Positions 52,825 to 61,235 of a DNA stretch of 64,000 nt are shown piece after piece (positions within the stretch are counted from its first letter, which is position 1; every line of letters starts with the position of its first letter). The notes under the pieces were generated by a model. It was not told where the DNA came from and did no database searches. It saw only the letters and a program-made list of their open reading frames with translations. The stretch comes from Hyphomonadaceae bacterium TMED5 (GTDB lineage Bacteria > Pseudomonadota > Alphaproteobacteria > Caulobacterales > Hyphomonadaceae), in contig NHBK01000014.1 of the NCBI GenBank assembly GCA_002173095.1, forward strand, positions 1-64,000, written 5' to 3'. The position numbers were made by a program, and so were the translations under genes.

Positions 52825-53670
52825 TCAGGCCAACCGGGTGTTCAGAGTGATAAGCATTTCGCTTGCGTGTGCGTGAAGGGAAATAAGCGTGCCTCGCGCC
52901 TCATCATCGGCGCGGTCCATCATATCGGGCGGCGGATACCAGTGCAGCAGGCGTCTGAAAAAGCCGGGATAGGATGGGCTTCGTGTTTGTGCCCGTCCCC
53001 AATTCTCACCTTCGGTTCGAAGGCCCGCGCCTGCGCGTTCACTTATGGCCATGCCGACTCTTGGGCCGCTAAGATCGTCTTCAGAAAGGGCAATTTCGCC
53101 GGACAGAATATGCGCGGCAAACCTGAGGGCATGTGCGTCTGCTTTGGCAATAGCAGCCGGTAATCGCTTCAGACGACGGATAAGCCGCGAACAATCTACA
53201 ATCTCCCAGTCATAAGGCTCGAATGTGCGCACGTCTTTCTTGGAGGCCGCCTTCTTCTCGACGCGCAGGCTGAACGCTGTAAATCGGCCCAATGCCGGGC
53301 GTTTTTCCTGATGCTCTGCGAAAATGGAATAAGACCGCTCACGACGAGGCGCGCGAGCTGGCCGCTCCAGCAGGCTTTCAGCGCGTTTTCGCCCTTCGCT
53401 TCGAGCCAGCAATTCGCCAGCCAGAAACAGAAGAAAACACCGCAACGCATATTCAGCCTGAAGGATGAGCTGGCGCAATTTGCGTGCATAAATATGCTCT
53501 ACCTGTGTCCAGGGCTGATGATAGGTTTCCGGTGGATTGGGATGGATATAAGCGTCCAGATGCGCTGCGGCGCGGGTGTGAAGCGCCTGCAATTCACCTT
53601 CATGCTGCGCCCGGCTATTGGGCGGCGCAGGCGCGATAACGCGCTGAAGGGAAAAAGCCTCGTCCGACAT
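52825..53670 (-). CDS. Unrecognised Arg-rich helical protein
   Basis: A 281-residue soluble protein I do not recognise. It is helix-rich and highly basic and acidic, with QVEHIYARKLRQLILQAEYA, ALRFAAHILSGEIALSEDDL, and a Pro/Trp stretch (FFRRLLHWYPPPDMMDRADD). Hydrophobic content is too low for a membrane protein, although ALRCFLLFLAGELLA could dip into a membrane. It converges with the MFS gene (24 bases between stops). Confidence 0.68.
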   Translation of the reverse strand: MSDEAFSLQRVIAPAPPNSRAQHEGELQALHTRAAAHLDAYIHPNPPETYHQPWTQVEHIYARKLRQLILQAEYALRCFLLFLAGELLARSEGRKRAESLLERPARAPRRERSYSIFAEHQEKRPALGRFTAFSLRVEKKAASKKDVRTFEPYDWEIVDCSRLIRRLKRLPAAIAKADAHALRFAAHILSGEIALSEDDLSGPRVGMAISERAGAGLRTEGENWGRAQTRSPSYPGFFRRLLHWYPPPDMMDRADDEARGTLISLHAHASEMLITLNTRLA

Positions 53671-53812
53671 ACCGAGCAGTATAGGGGTGGGCCGTCGAGT
53701 GTTGGATACAGTATAAAGACCTCACCCTTTGAAGCCTAATTTCCCATCTATAAAGGTTCCGATCTCTGCACCCCGCGAGATCAACATACCTCATCAAGTA
53801 ATACGATGACTA

Positions 53813-53839
53813 AAATGACGACCTTGAAGGTCGCCATTT
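53813..53839 (-). terminator. Terminator of the small basic protein gene
   Basis: The inverted repeat AAATGACGACC / GGTCGCCATTT with one mismatch and the loop TTGAA begins 11 bases after the stop codon. On the minus strand it is followed by CATTTTAG, a moderately T-rich tail. Confidence 0.6.
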
Positions 53840-53850
53840 GTTAGGCTGAA

Positions 53851-53994
53851 TCAGCGTTTGCGTGACTTCTTATCCGGTGCCTGCGTCAAAGCAGACGCAG
53901 CTACACTTTTCATTGCTTTAGAAGATGACGGACTCTTCAAAATTTTAGATGCTTTAGAAGCGACCGCTTTTGACGTTTTTTCATTCTTAGCCAT
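53851..53994 (-). CDS. Small Lys/Ser-rich basic protein
   Basis: A 47-residue protein beginning MAKNEKTSKAVASKASKILK and ending APDKKSRKR. It has repeating K-S-x-x-A-x-K-S patterns and resembles short, uncharacterised basic proteins found in various proteobacteria, including the SVAASALTQ block. A nucleic-acid-binding role fits the charge but is not shown. AGGAA precedes the ATG. An in-frame start at 54063 would add 23 residues without the family pattern. A terminator follows. Confidence 0.6.
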   Translation of the reverse strand: MAKNEKTSKAVASKASKILKSPSSSKAMKSVAASALTQAPDKKSRKR

Positions 53995-54069
53995 ATTTTT
54001 TGTTCCTAATTGGCTGAGGGAATTGACGCGTCGCCAGCATTCGTGAGAGTGAACCCGGGTCATGACATC

Positions 54070-54085
54070 AATCCCGCAAGGGGTT
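54070..54085 (+). other. GCAA-tetraloop hairpin ahead of a terminator
   Basis: AATCCC and GGGGTT pair (one U-G) around a GCAA tetraloop, followed by TTAGA and, 6 bases later, by a strong terminator on the same strand. Two such hairpins in a row suggest the 3' part of a structured RNA. Confidence 0.45.
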
Positions 54086-54091
54086 TTAGAT

Positions 54092-54128
54092 AAGCGCTCA
54101 GAATGGTTCAGATTCTGAGCGCTTTTTT
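54092..54128 (+). terminator. Strong plus-strand intrinsic terminator without an upstream gene
   Basis: A perfect 13-bp stem (AAGCGCTCAGAAT / ATTCTGAGCGCTT, loop GGTTCAG) runs into TTTTTT. The nearest plus-strand gene ends 1.3 kb upstream. On the minus strand the tail after the stem is only ATCTAAAA, so the plus orientation is favoured. Confidence 0.85.
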
Positions 54129-54281
54129 ATTATGCTGAGTCGTTTGACTGGAGTCTCGGTAAAAGCGGCGAATTTTCCACAAACTTGTTGGAAGTTTAAA
54201 ATAACTCCAAACACGGCAGGCCGACCCGTGGCCGACTACTTCAGATGCAGCGGTGCATGTACGAACACTTCTAACAAATTC

Positions 54282-55142
54282 TCACTTAAACAGCTTGCCG
54301 TTATCATCCCAGATGCGGACAATGCCGGACTGTGAGGCCACGGCCATCAGCGTGCCATCCTGCGCAAACAGGCGCGCCTCACCATGCACAAAGCCATCAT
54401 GAATGCCCTGCACGCGAATATCGGCGCAGACCCAGTCTGTCGGCACGATTTTACGAATGCGGATCGTGTTATCGAGCGAATTCGCCCCCGCCTGCATACC
54501 CAAAGCATGGCCCGTCGCGCCCGGCACAAAGTCTGCAATCACGGCCAGCATGGTTGCATCAATCGGCGTGGCTTCATCCATCGGGCGGGACCATAAGATC
54601 ACGCGGCCATCTTCAGAAAGGCCGCCTTCAGAGCGTTTGCGGCCATAGCGGCCCATAGCGACGCGCGTATTCATACGCTGTTGCAGGTCATCCGGCTCAT
54701 CACCCACTTTCGGGCGGAAACGCGGCAGAGCTTCACAGTCTTCCGGCGGCGGGACATCCGGCATGGTCAGCCATTGATGGTCGAGATCTTTCCCGCGCGA
54801 GCCAACTGCCGCGTTCACCGTGTAGATTTCGCGCTCACCCACATGGCCGAGCACACGGGCCTGGGTGATGTTCTTGCCTTCGGTTGCCGCGCGCACATCC
54901 ACAGAGACGGTTTCGCCGGGGGTTGCAAAAGACAGATATTGCGCCGTTGCCCAGATGAGCGGGCGGTCATGCGACAGTTCCAGCGCGCGAATGGCCGAGG
55001 CAAGCCCTACACCGCCGAACAGAAATTTAAGCTTTGGCGGGCCGACAGAAATGCCCATTTCCACCGGCAGCTCCCATTTGTTCGGGTCCGCCGTCGCCGT
55101 GAGGTCGAAAAAGCGCGTGGAATTGGAAGTCTGCTCAGTCAT
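54282..55142 (-). CDS. TesB-like acyl-CoA thioesterase
   Basis: A 286-residue double-hotdog thioesterase of the TesB group. Family-type stretches include PKLKFLFGGVGLASAIRALE, LIWATAQYLSFATPGETVSV, and the C-terminal half with DATMLAVIADFVPGATGHAL, DNTIRIRKIVPTDWVCADI and GEARLFAQDGTLMAVASQSG. The substrate is some acyl-CoA. The ATG at MTEQTSNS is chosen since homology starts there; the upstream frame runs into intergenic DNA. Confidence 0.82.
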   Translation of the reverse strand: MTEQTSNSTRFFDLTATADPNKWELPVEMGISVGPPKLKFLFGGVGLASAIRALELSHDRPLIWATAQYLSFATPGETVSVDVRAATEGKNITQARVLGHVGEREIYTVNAAVGSRGKDLDHQWLTMPDVPPPEDCEALPRFRPKVGDEPDDLQQRMNTRVAMGRYGRKRSEGGLSEDGRVILWSRPMDEATPIDATMLAVIADFVPGATGHALGMQAGANSLDNTIRIRKIVPTDWVCADIRVQGIHDGFVHGEARLFAQDGTLMAVASQSGIVRIWDDNGKLFK

Positions 55143-55237
55143 GAAGGCCCGCCCGATAAGTTCTGCCCTTGGAGATAGTTCCCTTCCACAAGGTAAGGCA
55201 AGCCTGACGTTACGGGAGGAGATCACCAATCATAGAC

Positions 55238-55267
55238 AAAAGCCCGCCACCAAAAATGGTGACGGGC
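55238..55267 (-). terminator. Terminator downstream of the metallophosphatase gene
   Basis: GCCCG-CACC pairs with GGTG-CGGGC around an AAAAAT loop with one C-A mismatch; on the minus strand it ends in GGGCTTTTGT. It lies about 118 bases beyond the metallophosphatase stop and is the first good terminator for that operon. Confidence 0.78.
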
Positions 55268-55384
55268 ACTTTAAGAAGCCTGAGCCGCCCTGCCCCAGAC
55301 GCATGCAAAGGGGGGAACGTATGAGGGGCCGGACGCTCAGGCCAATGCCGACCTACGGGATGACGATCGGCATATTGGTGCAGA

Positions 55385-56704
55385 TCAGTTCTGTTCGGCG
55401 AGTGGCGCGAAACGCTCGCGGAAATCACTGAGATCTATCTCGAACATTTCCTCGGCGATAAACGCCTCGTCACTCATGCCCGGCTGTTCATTATCACGAT
55501 ACCAGCTGGCATATGTGTCCAGTTCATCGGCCATAGCCTCGTAATGCGTTGAATAGGTTTCGACCGTCAGAACCGGAATGTCGGAGCTAAAGTCGAACGT
55601 CATCAGACGCATCCAACCATCCCCAATTGCCGCCGGAGCAGAATAATCGGGAGCAATGTCCTTCATAACCTGTGCGCGGTCCTGATAATCAGACAGCATC
55701 TGATGAACAGCGAAACCCGCCTGATTGTCATCTACACGTCGAGACTGACCATGCTGATGTCCGCTGAGCACCAGAAAAATCTGCGCGTTTGGGCGCAGGA
55801 ATTTCCGCCAGACTTCTTCAGCATTATTGTGCTCGGGATGGACTGCATCAAAATCGACCGCTGAAATAGCCTGACGCTCACCGCTGGTGTTCAAATGGTC
55901 ATGGATTGAAACGATGGTCGGCAGACCCGGATAGGCGTCAACCATGCTTTGCGCCCAGACGAGCACGTCATCTTCCGGCGCCATTTCCAGACCGATATGC
56001 AAGAAGCGATATCCACCTGCCTCAAACACAGTCGCACTGTTCGCACCATCATTGTACGCACCGAGATACCAATCCTGATCCCGGAAAAAGTCAGAATCTT
56101 CACCAAAGACAGACGCAAAGTTCTGCAAGCCGCCATAATGAAGCTGGCCAAACGGAAAGGCATTGTCGCCAGGGTTCATATAGTCTTCTGCCGGTGGAAA
56201 GCGGCTGTCTGACCAATTGCCATCATAGTCATGATTTCCTGGGACGACAGCAAAAGGCATGACGCCATCAAGGCGCGAATAGCCCTCATGCGCTGTCGCC
56301 ATTTCACGGGCAACGCCTTCAGGGCTTGGCGCCAGATGCGCGTCCAGCAAAGGGTTCGCTATAGCGCTCTGCCCCATGGCAAGATGGGCCTCATCAATGC
56401 CTTGTGAGGCATGCTGCCAGACATCGCCGAGCGAAATGGCGAACGCAATATCACCGCCATTGCTTTGCGCATTGGCGGCAATGTAGTCCATCTGGTCCAG
56501 GAACAGGGTGCGGGCATTAAATGGAAAGCCCTCTTCTGTCTGATGGGTGTAGTCCACATAGTTCTGCGTGTCCGGAATGACCGCAATAGAGAACCGTTCG
56601 GACTGTCCACCCATCTGCGCTTGCGCACACGCCGGAAGAAGAGCCAGACCGGCCAGTGCGAATGCACTGACCAGCCCTTTTGCAGGTTGAAGTCTCAAAG
56701 TCAT
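55385..56704 (-). CDS. Exported calcineurin-type metallophosphatase
   Basis: A 439-residue phosphoesterase with a signal peptide ending near AQA-QMG. The dimetal motifs are in order: IAVIPDTQN (Asp), ISLGDVWQH (GD), VPGNHDYDG (GNHD), a middle His (VSIHDH) and VLSGHQHGQ (GHxH). Such enzymes hydrolyse phosphomono- or diesters. It starts 9 bases after the TonB receptor in one operon, so it probably processes the phosphate compound that the receptor takes up or releases phosphate from it. Confidence 0.9.
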   Translation of the reverse strand: MTLRLQPAKGLVSAFALAGLALLPACAQAQMGGQSERFSIAVIPDTQNYVDYTHQTEEGFPFNARTLFLDQMDYIAANAQSNGGDIAFAISLGDVWQHASQGIDEAHLAMGQSAIANPLLDAHLAPSPEGVAREMATAHEGYSRLDGVMPFAVVPGNHDYDGNWSDSRFPPAEDYMNPGDNAFPFGQLHYGGLQNFASVFGEDSDFFRDQDWYLGAYNDGANSATVFEAGGYRFLHIGLEMAPEDDVLVWAQSMVDAYPGLPTIVSIHDHLNTSGERQAISAVDFDAVHPEHNNAEEVWRKFLRPNAQIFLVLSGHQHGQSRRVDDNQAGFAVHQMLSDYQDRAQVMKDIAPDYSAPAAIGDGWMRLMTFDFSSDIPVLTVETYSTHYEAMADELDTYASWYRDNEQPGMSDEAFIAEEMFEIDLSDFRERFAPLAEQN

Positions 56705-56713
56705 ACTCGATCC

Positions 56714-58933
56714 TTAGAAGTTGTACCGGGCGCCCACACCGAAGATACGCGGCTTGCCGACCAGACGTGCGGTAGCTCCGTAATCAAGGAAATACGTCTC
56801 GTCGGTCAGGTTGTTGGCGAAGGCGAAGAAAGTTACGGACGGGTCGAACATTTCGAGTTCCGCACGCGCATTCAAAATCGTGTAAGACGGGGTTTCCGTA
56901 CCCGGGTCATTGTTCAGGCGCTTGTATTCACTGCCTTTATAACGCGCATAAAGGCTGGTGCTGACTTCCCATGCTGACGATGTGTAGACATATGTCAGTC
57001 CAATATTGCCAGACAGGTTTGGCGACGCTGGCAGTGAATTGCCTTCATTGATCGCCACCTGATCGGGATCAACCGATTCAAAGTCGAGGATCTCACTTTC
57101 AAGAAGTGTCGCGCTGCCATCAATCCAGAGCGAATGGGCGCCCTGTTCAAACAGCGTGGTACCACCAGCGATATCCAGACCATAACTTTCAGCTTCAGCG
57201 ACGTTAGTGCGGACGTTTGCAGACGTTTCCTGTCCTTCAATGATGGACACTGTGTTCGCCTGAAGATTGTCGAACTGATAAAGGAAGGCGTCCACGTTCA
57301 GATACGTTCCGTTAGAGCCCGCGAACTTGAAGCCCGCCTCATAGGCCGTAACCGTTTCAGATTCGAACGGCAGAGCTTCTGCCTCGCTGAAAATGGTCGA
57401 ACCATCAAAGCCACCAGCTTTATAGCCATTGCCAACAGACGCCCAGATATTCCAGGCCTCATTCGGCTGATAGGACAGAGTGATGCGGCCGGACACATTG
57501 TCTTCTGCCAGGCTTTCATCAAAATAAACCGGAACAACAGGCAGAACATAAGGCACAAGCGACGCGCCATATGGGTCAGCATCGGTGGTGGAGCCAACAT
57601 AGTCAGCCTCATCATCGGTATAGCGAATACCGGTTGTAAGCGTGAACTGCTCACTCAGATAGAAGTCGGCCTGACCGAACATGGCCTGACTCGTGCGATT
57701 CTGATGATAGTCGCTCACCAAAACGGTCGCATAAGCATCTTCAGCCAGAAGGTCAGTGCGGAAATCGACCGTGTCATCAAGATAGTAAATACCGGCAACC
57801 CAGTCCCACGCACCGCCATCATTGTTAGACAGGCGCGCCTCGAAAGATGTCTGCTCAATGGAATCGCTGAAATTATAGTCGAAGATACGGATGGCAGAAC
57901 CTGTGCCCTCACCTTCGATATAGCGGTCAGCAGTCTGATAGCCGGCGACGATGTCGAGATCGAGCGCATCACTAAAGGCATGGCTGAAGTTGGCAGACAC
58001 GCCCTCAACACTCATTTCACGCTCGCCATATCGATGCGAATAGAATGTGTATGGGTCGTTATCAGGCTCAACCCAGCCTGAATTGCTGACGCCGCCGACA
58101 GAGTCCGGATACAGCGTTTCGCCATTGTCTTCAGACTTGAAAACGCGCAGCTGAAGGTCTGTGACGTCTGTCAGTTCTGCATTCAGAGTGACGCGGCCTG
58201 CAAACAGATCGCGATCGCCCCAGCCTTCTCTTTCGCCCGGATCAGGAATAGCTGGCGTTCCGGCAACAGCGGTCACGCCGCCCAGATATCCCGCACCCAT
58301 ACCATCCTGATATCCGCCGCCCTGATCGACGACACCGGCAATACGAATGCCCACGCGGTCAGAAAGCGGGATGCCGACAGCGGCTTCACCGCGGAACCGG
58401 TCATAAGATTCATACTGACCAGTGACGTATCCGTTCAATTCGTCAGAATCGCTGCGAGAAATGATGTTTACAACACCAGCCGTGGAGTTGCGGCCGTACA
58501 GTGTGCCCTGAGGTCCTTTAAGCACTTCTGCTCGTTCGACGTCAAAGAATGGCATGACCAGAAATGCGTTGGACGACTGGTAGATATTGTCGACGTGCAT
58601 GGCGACAGATGGGCTACCGTTTGGACGGTAATCATCAGTGCCGCCTACGCCACGAATGCTCACAACAGTAGATGCAGAACCGCCAAAATCTGCAGTCATG
58701 GAAACGCCCGCCAACTCATTCGACAGGTCTTCAAAATTGGCAATTGAGCGCTCAGCGATGGCGTCACCGCTCAGCACCTGAATACTGGCGGAAATGTCCT
58801 GAATCGCAGCTTCACGCTTTTGCGCGGTCACAACGATTGTGTCCATTGCGCGCTCTTCTTCCTGCGCCATTGCAAGCGGGGTCATAAGCACGGAGAGCGA
58901 AACGCCCGCCAGAATAGTGTGTCTGTAAACCAT
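56714..58933 (-). CDS. TonB-dependent outer-membrane receptor (second)
   Basis: A 739-residue receptor with a signal peptide (cleavage near AMA-QEE), a TonB box DTIVVTAQ, a plug with SIRGVGG, VLKGPQGTLYGRNS and GVVNI, and a barrel ending in VGARYNF with a terminal Phe. The ATG with AGGAAGG upstream is chosen. It heads an operon with a metallophosphatase. A TetR regulator lies divergently, and its promoter region has two copies of a 25-bp element. Substrate unknown; a phosphorylated compound is a guess. Confidence 0.92.
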   Translation of the reverse strand: MVYRHTILAGVSLSVLMTPLAMAQEEERAMDTIVVTAQKREAAIQDISASIQVLSGDAIAERSIANFEDLSNELAGVSMTADFGGSASTVVSIRGVGGTDDYRPNGSPSVAMHVDNIYQSSNAFLVMPFFDVERAEVLKGPQGTLYGRNSTAGVVNIISRSDSDELNGYVTGQYESYDRFRGEAAVGIPLSDRVGIRIAGVVDQGGGYQDGMGAGYLGGVTAVAGTPAIPDPGEREGWGDRDLFAGRVTLNAELTDVTDLQLRVFKSEDNGETLYPDSVGGVSNSGWVEPDNDPYTFYSHRYGEREMSVEGVSANFSHAFSDALDLDIVAGYQTADRYIEGEGTGSAIRIFDYNFSDSIEQTSFEARLSNNDGGAWDWVAGIYYLDDTVDFRTDLLAEDAYATVLVSDYHQNRTSQAMFGQADFYLSEQFTLTTGIRYTDDEADYVGSTTDADPYGASLVPYVLPVVPVYFDESLAEDNVSGRITLSYQPNEAWNIWASVGNGYKAGGFDGSTIFSEAEALPFESETVTAYEAGFKFAGSNGTYLNVDAFLYQFDNLQANTVSIIEGQETSANVRTNVAEAESYGLDIAGGTTLFEQGAHSLWIDGSATLLESEILDFESVDPDQVAINEGNSLPASPNLSGNIGLTYVYTSSAWEVSTSLYARYKGSEYKRLNNDPGTETPSYTILNARAELEMFDPSVTFFAFANNLTDETYFLDYGATARLVGKPRIFGVGARYNF

Positions 58934-59081
58934 GTTACCCTTCCTTTGAGGCATAAGCCTCCCGTCCTCAGAATCGGCATTCTGAAGCGACGGATATTGT
59001 TCCTGTCAGTTTACGCCCGAGGCGCGTTCATTCGTTTTGATCGCGCAGTCCTGCCCGCCCGGCAGAAAAACACCTTCCCCT

Positions 59082-59106
59082 CAAAACTAGACAGGCGTTT
59101 ACTTTT
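59082..59106. promoter_or_regulatory. Operator-like 25-bp repeat, copy 1
   Basis: CAAAACTAGACAGGCGTTTACTTTT is an imperfect dyad (AAAAC-TAGAC-N4-GTTTA-CTTTT), like a TetR-type operator. It lies in the 262 bp between the divergent TonB receptor and TetR genes. Confidence 0.65.
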
Positions 59107-59126
59107 GGATTGTGAAGCCTTAATGA

Positions 59127-59151
59127 CAAAACTAGACTGGTGTTCATTTTT
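59127..59151. promoter_or_regulatory. Operator-like 25-bp repeat, copy 2
   Basis: CAAAACTAGACTGGTGTTCATTTTT differs from copy 1 at four to five positions and keeps the dyad TAGAC-N4-GTTCA. It begins 45 bases after copy 1, i.e. about four helical turns, and 45 bases before the TetR gene. Confidence 0.65.
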
Positions 59152-59195
59152 AATCTGATTTATGCCGTACATAATCAGAGTTTATAGGTGGGGAA

Positions 59196-59816
59196 ATGGC
59201 AGGAATTCTGGAAACCTGGCGCCAGCTGGAAGCGCGCCAGTCTCAGGGTGAGAATTCACATCTCACGAAACAGCAACGCACAAGGCGCCGTCTTCTGGGC
59301 TTTGCTGTCGAGCTATTCGCAGAGAATGGTTATGAGACAACAACGGCTAGTGAAATCGCGTCCGCGGCTGGCGTTTCCCGCGCGACCTTCTTCCTGCATT
59401 TTCCGACAAAAGCAGCCCTGCTAGGCGAACTGAGCCGCCAGCTTGGTTCTGTATGGTCTATGGAGACTGCACCAGAACGAGAGACTCCTTTGGAGGCCAT
59501 TCGTCGACTTATCGAGTTTCTGTTCCGGGAATCTTCGTTCGATGCCGTGGGGTCTGCGGTCCTGATCGACTTTGTGGAAACTTATGGTTCCGATATGACC
59601 CACGGGGTGGGTGAAAACACCATCCATGACCATGCCGTGGCACTGGTGAAGCGAGCTCAGGCGCAGGGGCTTCTGTCGCGGGATTGGTCCGCCGATGTGC
59701 TCGGCCATTATATCATCGCCAATTTCAACCTTTTGAAAGAAGAACTGAACGACCTGCCAGCCGACCGGGCAGCGGACAAAGTCTTCCAACTTCTTCTGAA
59801 AGGCTTCGCAAGCTGA
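59196..59816 (+). CDS. TetR/AcrR-family transcriptional regulator
   Basis: A 206-residue regulator with an N-terminal HTH (RRRLLGFAVELFAENGYETT, TASEIASAAGVSRATFFLHF, PTKAALLGEL) and a C-terminal ligand and dimer domain (FVETYGSDMTHGVGENTIHD). It is divergent from the TonB receptor/metallophosphatase operon. Two copies of a 25-bp dyad in the shared promoter region are the probable sites for this protein, which would repress itself and that operon. A weak GC hairpin at 59837-59859 follows the gene. Confidence 0.9.
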   Translation: MAGILETWRQLEARQSQGENSHLTKQQRTRRRLLGFAVELFAENGYETTTASEIASAAGVSRATFFLHFPTKAALLGELSRQLGSVWSMETAPERETPLEAIRRLIEFLFRESSFDAVGSAVLIDFVETYGSDMTHGVGENTIHDHAVALVKRAQAQGLLSRDWSADVLGHYIIANFNLLKEELNDLPADRAADKVFQLLLKGFAS

Positions 59817-59873
59817 TCAGTCGGCTGAGACGTCGCGCCCCGGAGCCGTGACCCGGGGCACTGGAATGGAGTC

Positions 59874-60929
59874 TTAAAGCCCGTAAGCTTCTTTATATTC
59901 CGGGTCTTTTTCAGCGACGAGCTTAGCAAGGTCGACGATAACCTTCGCCTGTTTCCAGGTCGCATCGTCCTGCATTTTACCGTCAAGCATCACAACGCCT
60001 GTGCCGTCCGGCATGGCTTCAAGAATGCGCGCGGCGAATTTCACTTCATCCGGGTCCGGCGAGAAGACTTTCTTGGCAATGTCAATCTGGTTCGGGTGGA
60101 GCGACCATGCGCCATCACAGCCCAGAAGGAAGGCATTGCGGAATTGCTGTTCGCAGGCTTCGAGATCTGAAATATCGCCGAATGGGCCATACATGGCCTT
60201 GATGCCTGCAGACGCACACGCATCCACCATGCGAGCGATTGTGTAATGCCATGGGTCTTGCTGGGCATTCATACGCTCGCGGCCTTCAACCGGGTCTTCA
60301 ATAACGCGATAGAATGGGTGGCCACCGCCAACGCGAGTGGTTTTCATCTTACGTGACGCTGCGAGGTCCGCCGGGCCAAGGCAAATGCCATGCATACGCG
60401 GGCTGGCCAGCGCAATCGCTTCAACGTTTTTAACGCCCTCAGCCGTTTCGAGAATGGCGTGAATGCCAATTGGCTTTTCAATACCGTGTTTGGCTTCGAG
60501 CTGCGCCAGAAGCTGGTCAACATAGTGAATATCCCACGGGCCTTCGACCTTTGGGATCATCAGAACGTCAATCTTGTCACCGACTTCCGCCAGAAGCGTG
60601 GTCACATCTTCAAGAAACCATGGGGAGTTCAGACAGTTCACACGGGACCAGAAGCCGGTATTGGTGGCTTTGAAATCCACCGTCTTACCCATTTCGACAG
60701 CGCCTGCGCGCGCCGCGTCTTTCGCATCAGCCGGGATCGCATCTTCGAGATTGGCAAGGATCACATCGACCTTTTTCGCCATGTCCGGAACTTTGGCCCG
60801 CACTTTATCGAGGTGCGGCGGTACAAAGTGGATCATACGCTCCACATTAACTGGCTGCTCACGCAGAGGTGTCGGCGCACCGATGGCCAGTGATTTGTAG
60901 AAGAGCTGTGGCGGCTTTGTCGCTGTCAT
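59874..60929 (-). CDS. mcl: L-malyl-CoA/β-methylmalyl-CoA lyase (HpcH/HpaI-type, Chloroflexus-like)
   Basis: A 351-residue CitE/HpcH-family lyase very close in sequence to the trifunctional Mcl of Chloroflexus aurantiacus (from memory): [84 protein letters not shown] and [20 protein letters not shown]-like C-terminus. It splits malyl-CoA into acetyl-CoA and glyoxylate, and β-methylmalyl-CoA into propionyl-CoA and glyoxylate. Such lyases serve the ethylmalonyl-CoA pathway or the 3-hydroxypropionate cycle. No other genes of these pathways are here, so the role is inferred. Confidence 0.85.
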   Translation of the reverse strand: MTATKPPQLFYKSLAIGAPTPLREQPVNVERMIHFVPPHLDKVRAKVPDMAKKVDVILANLEDAIPADAKDAARAGAVEMGKTVDFKATNTGFWSRVNCLNSPWFLEDVTTLLAEVGDKIDVLMIPKVEGPWDIHYVDQLLAQLEAKHGIEKPIGIHAILETAEGVKNVEAIALASPRMHGICLGPADLAASRKMKTTRVGGGHPFYRVIEDPVEGRERMNAQQDPWHYTIARMVDACASAGIKAMYGPFGDISDLEACEQQFRNAFLLGCDGAWSLHPNQIDIAKKVFSPDPDEVKFAARILEAMPDGTGVVMLDGKMQDDATWKQAKVIVDLAKLVAEKDPEYKEAYGL

Positions 60930-61235
60930 CTTTTTATCCCCGATAGAACTGAGTTTATGTTTTCCCGGAAACTAGGGCTCCGCACCAGAAATGCCAAGTA
61001 AAATGGTTCGCTCAAATGAGCGTAATTCTATGAAGTCTTAAATTGGAAGATTTCGAGCTTATCCGGCGACTGGAGATGGTTCCCGGCAACAGGTGCCGGG
61101 AAACCGCCCAACTCAAAGGCCAATCGTTCTGCGATGTCCCAAGGCTTGTTCTTGGGACCCAGCTCGAAAAGCCGCCACGTGACACCGAGGCGCATCAAGC
61201 TAAACTCTGGCAATCATACTCAGGGAAACAGGATC
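60930..61235. other. Intergenic region with two strong hairpins
   Basis: This 306-bp stretch has two perfect hairpins: TTCCCGGCA / TGCCGGGAA (61080-61102) and TCCCAAG / CTTGGGA (61137-61157). A 61-residue minus-strand frame (61028-61213) overlaps both and reads FELGPKNKPWDIAERLAFEL, a sequence I do not recognise; it may be a spurious frame. No promoter is clear. Confidence 0.45.

Noticed and set aside
57134-58081. Plus-strand frame of 315 codons opposite the second TonB receptor
   Set aside because: It is a shadow of the receptor's barrel coding sequence.
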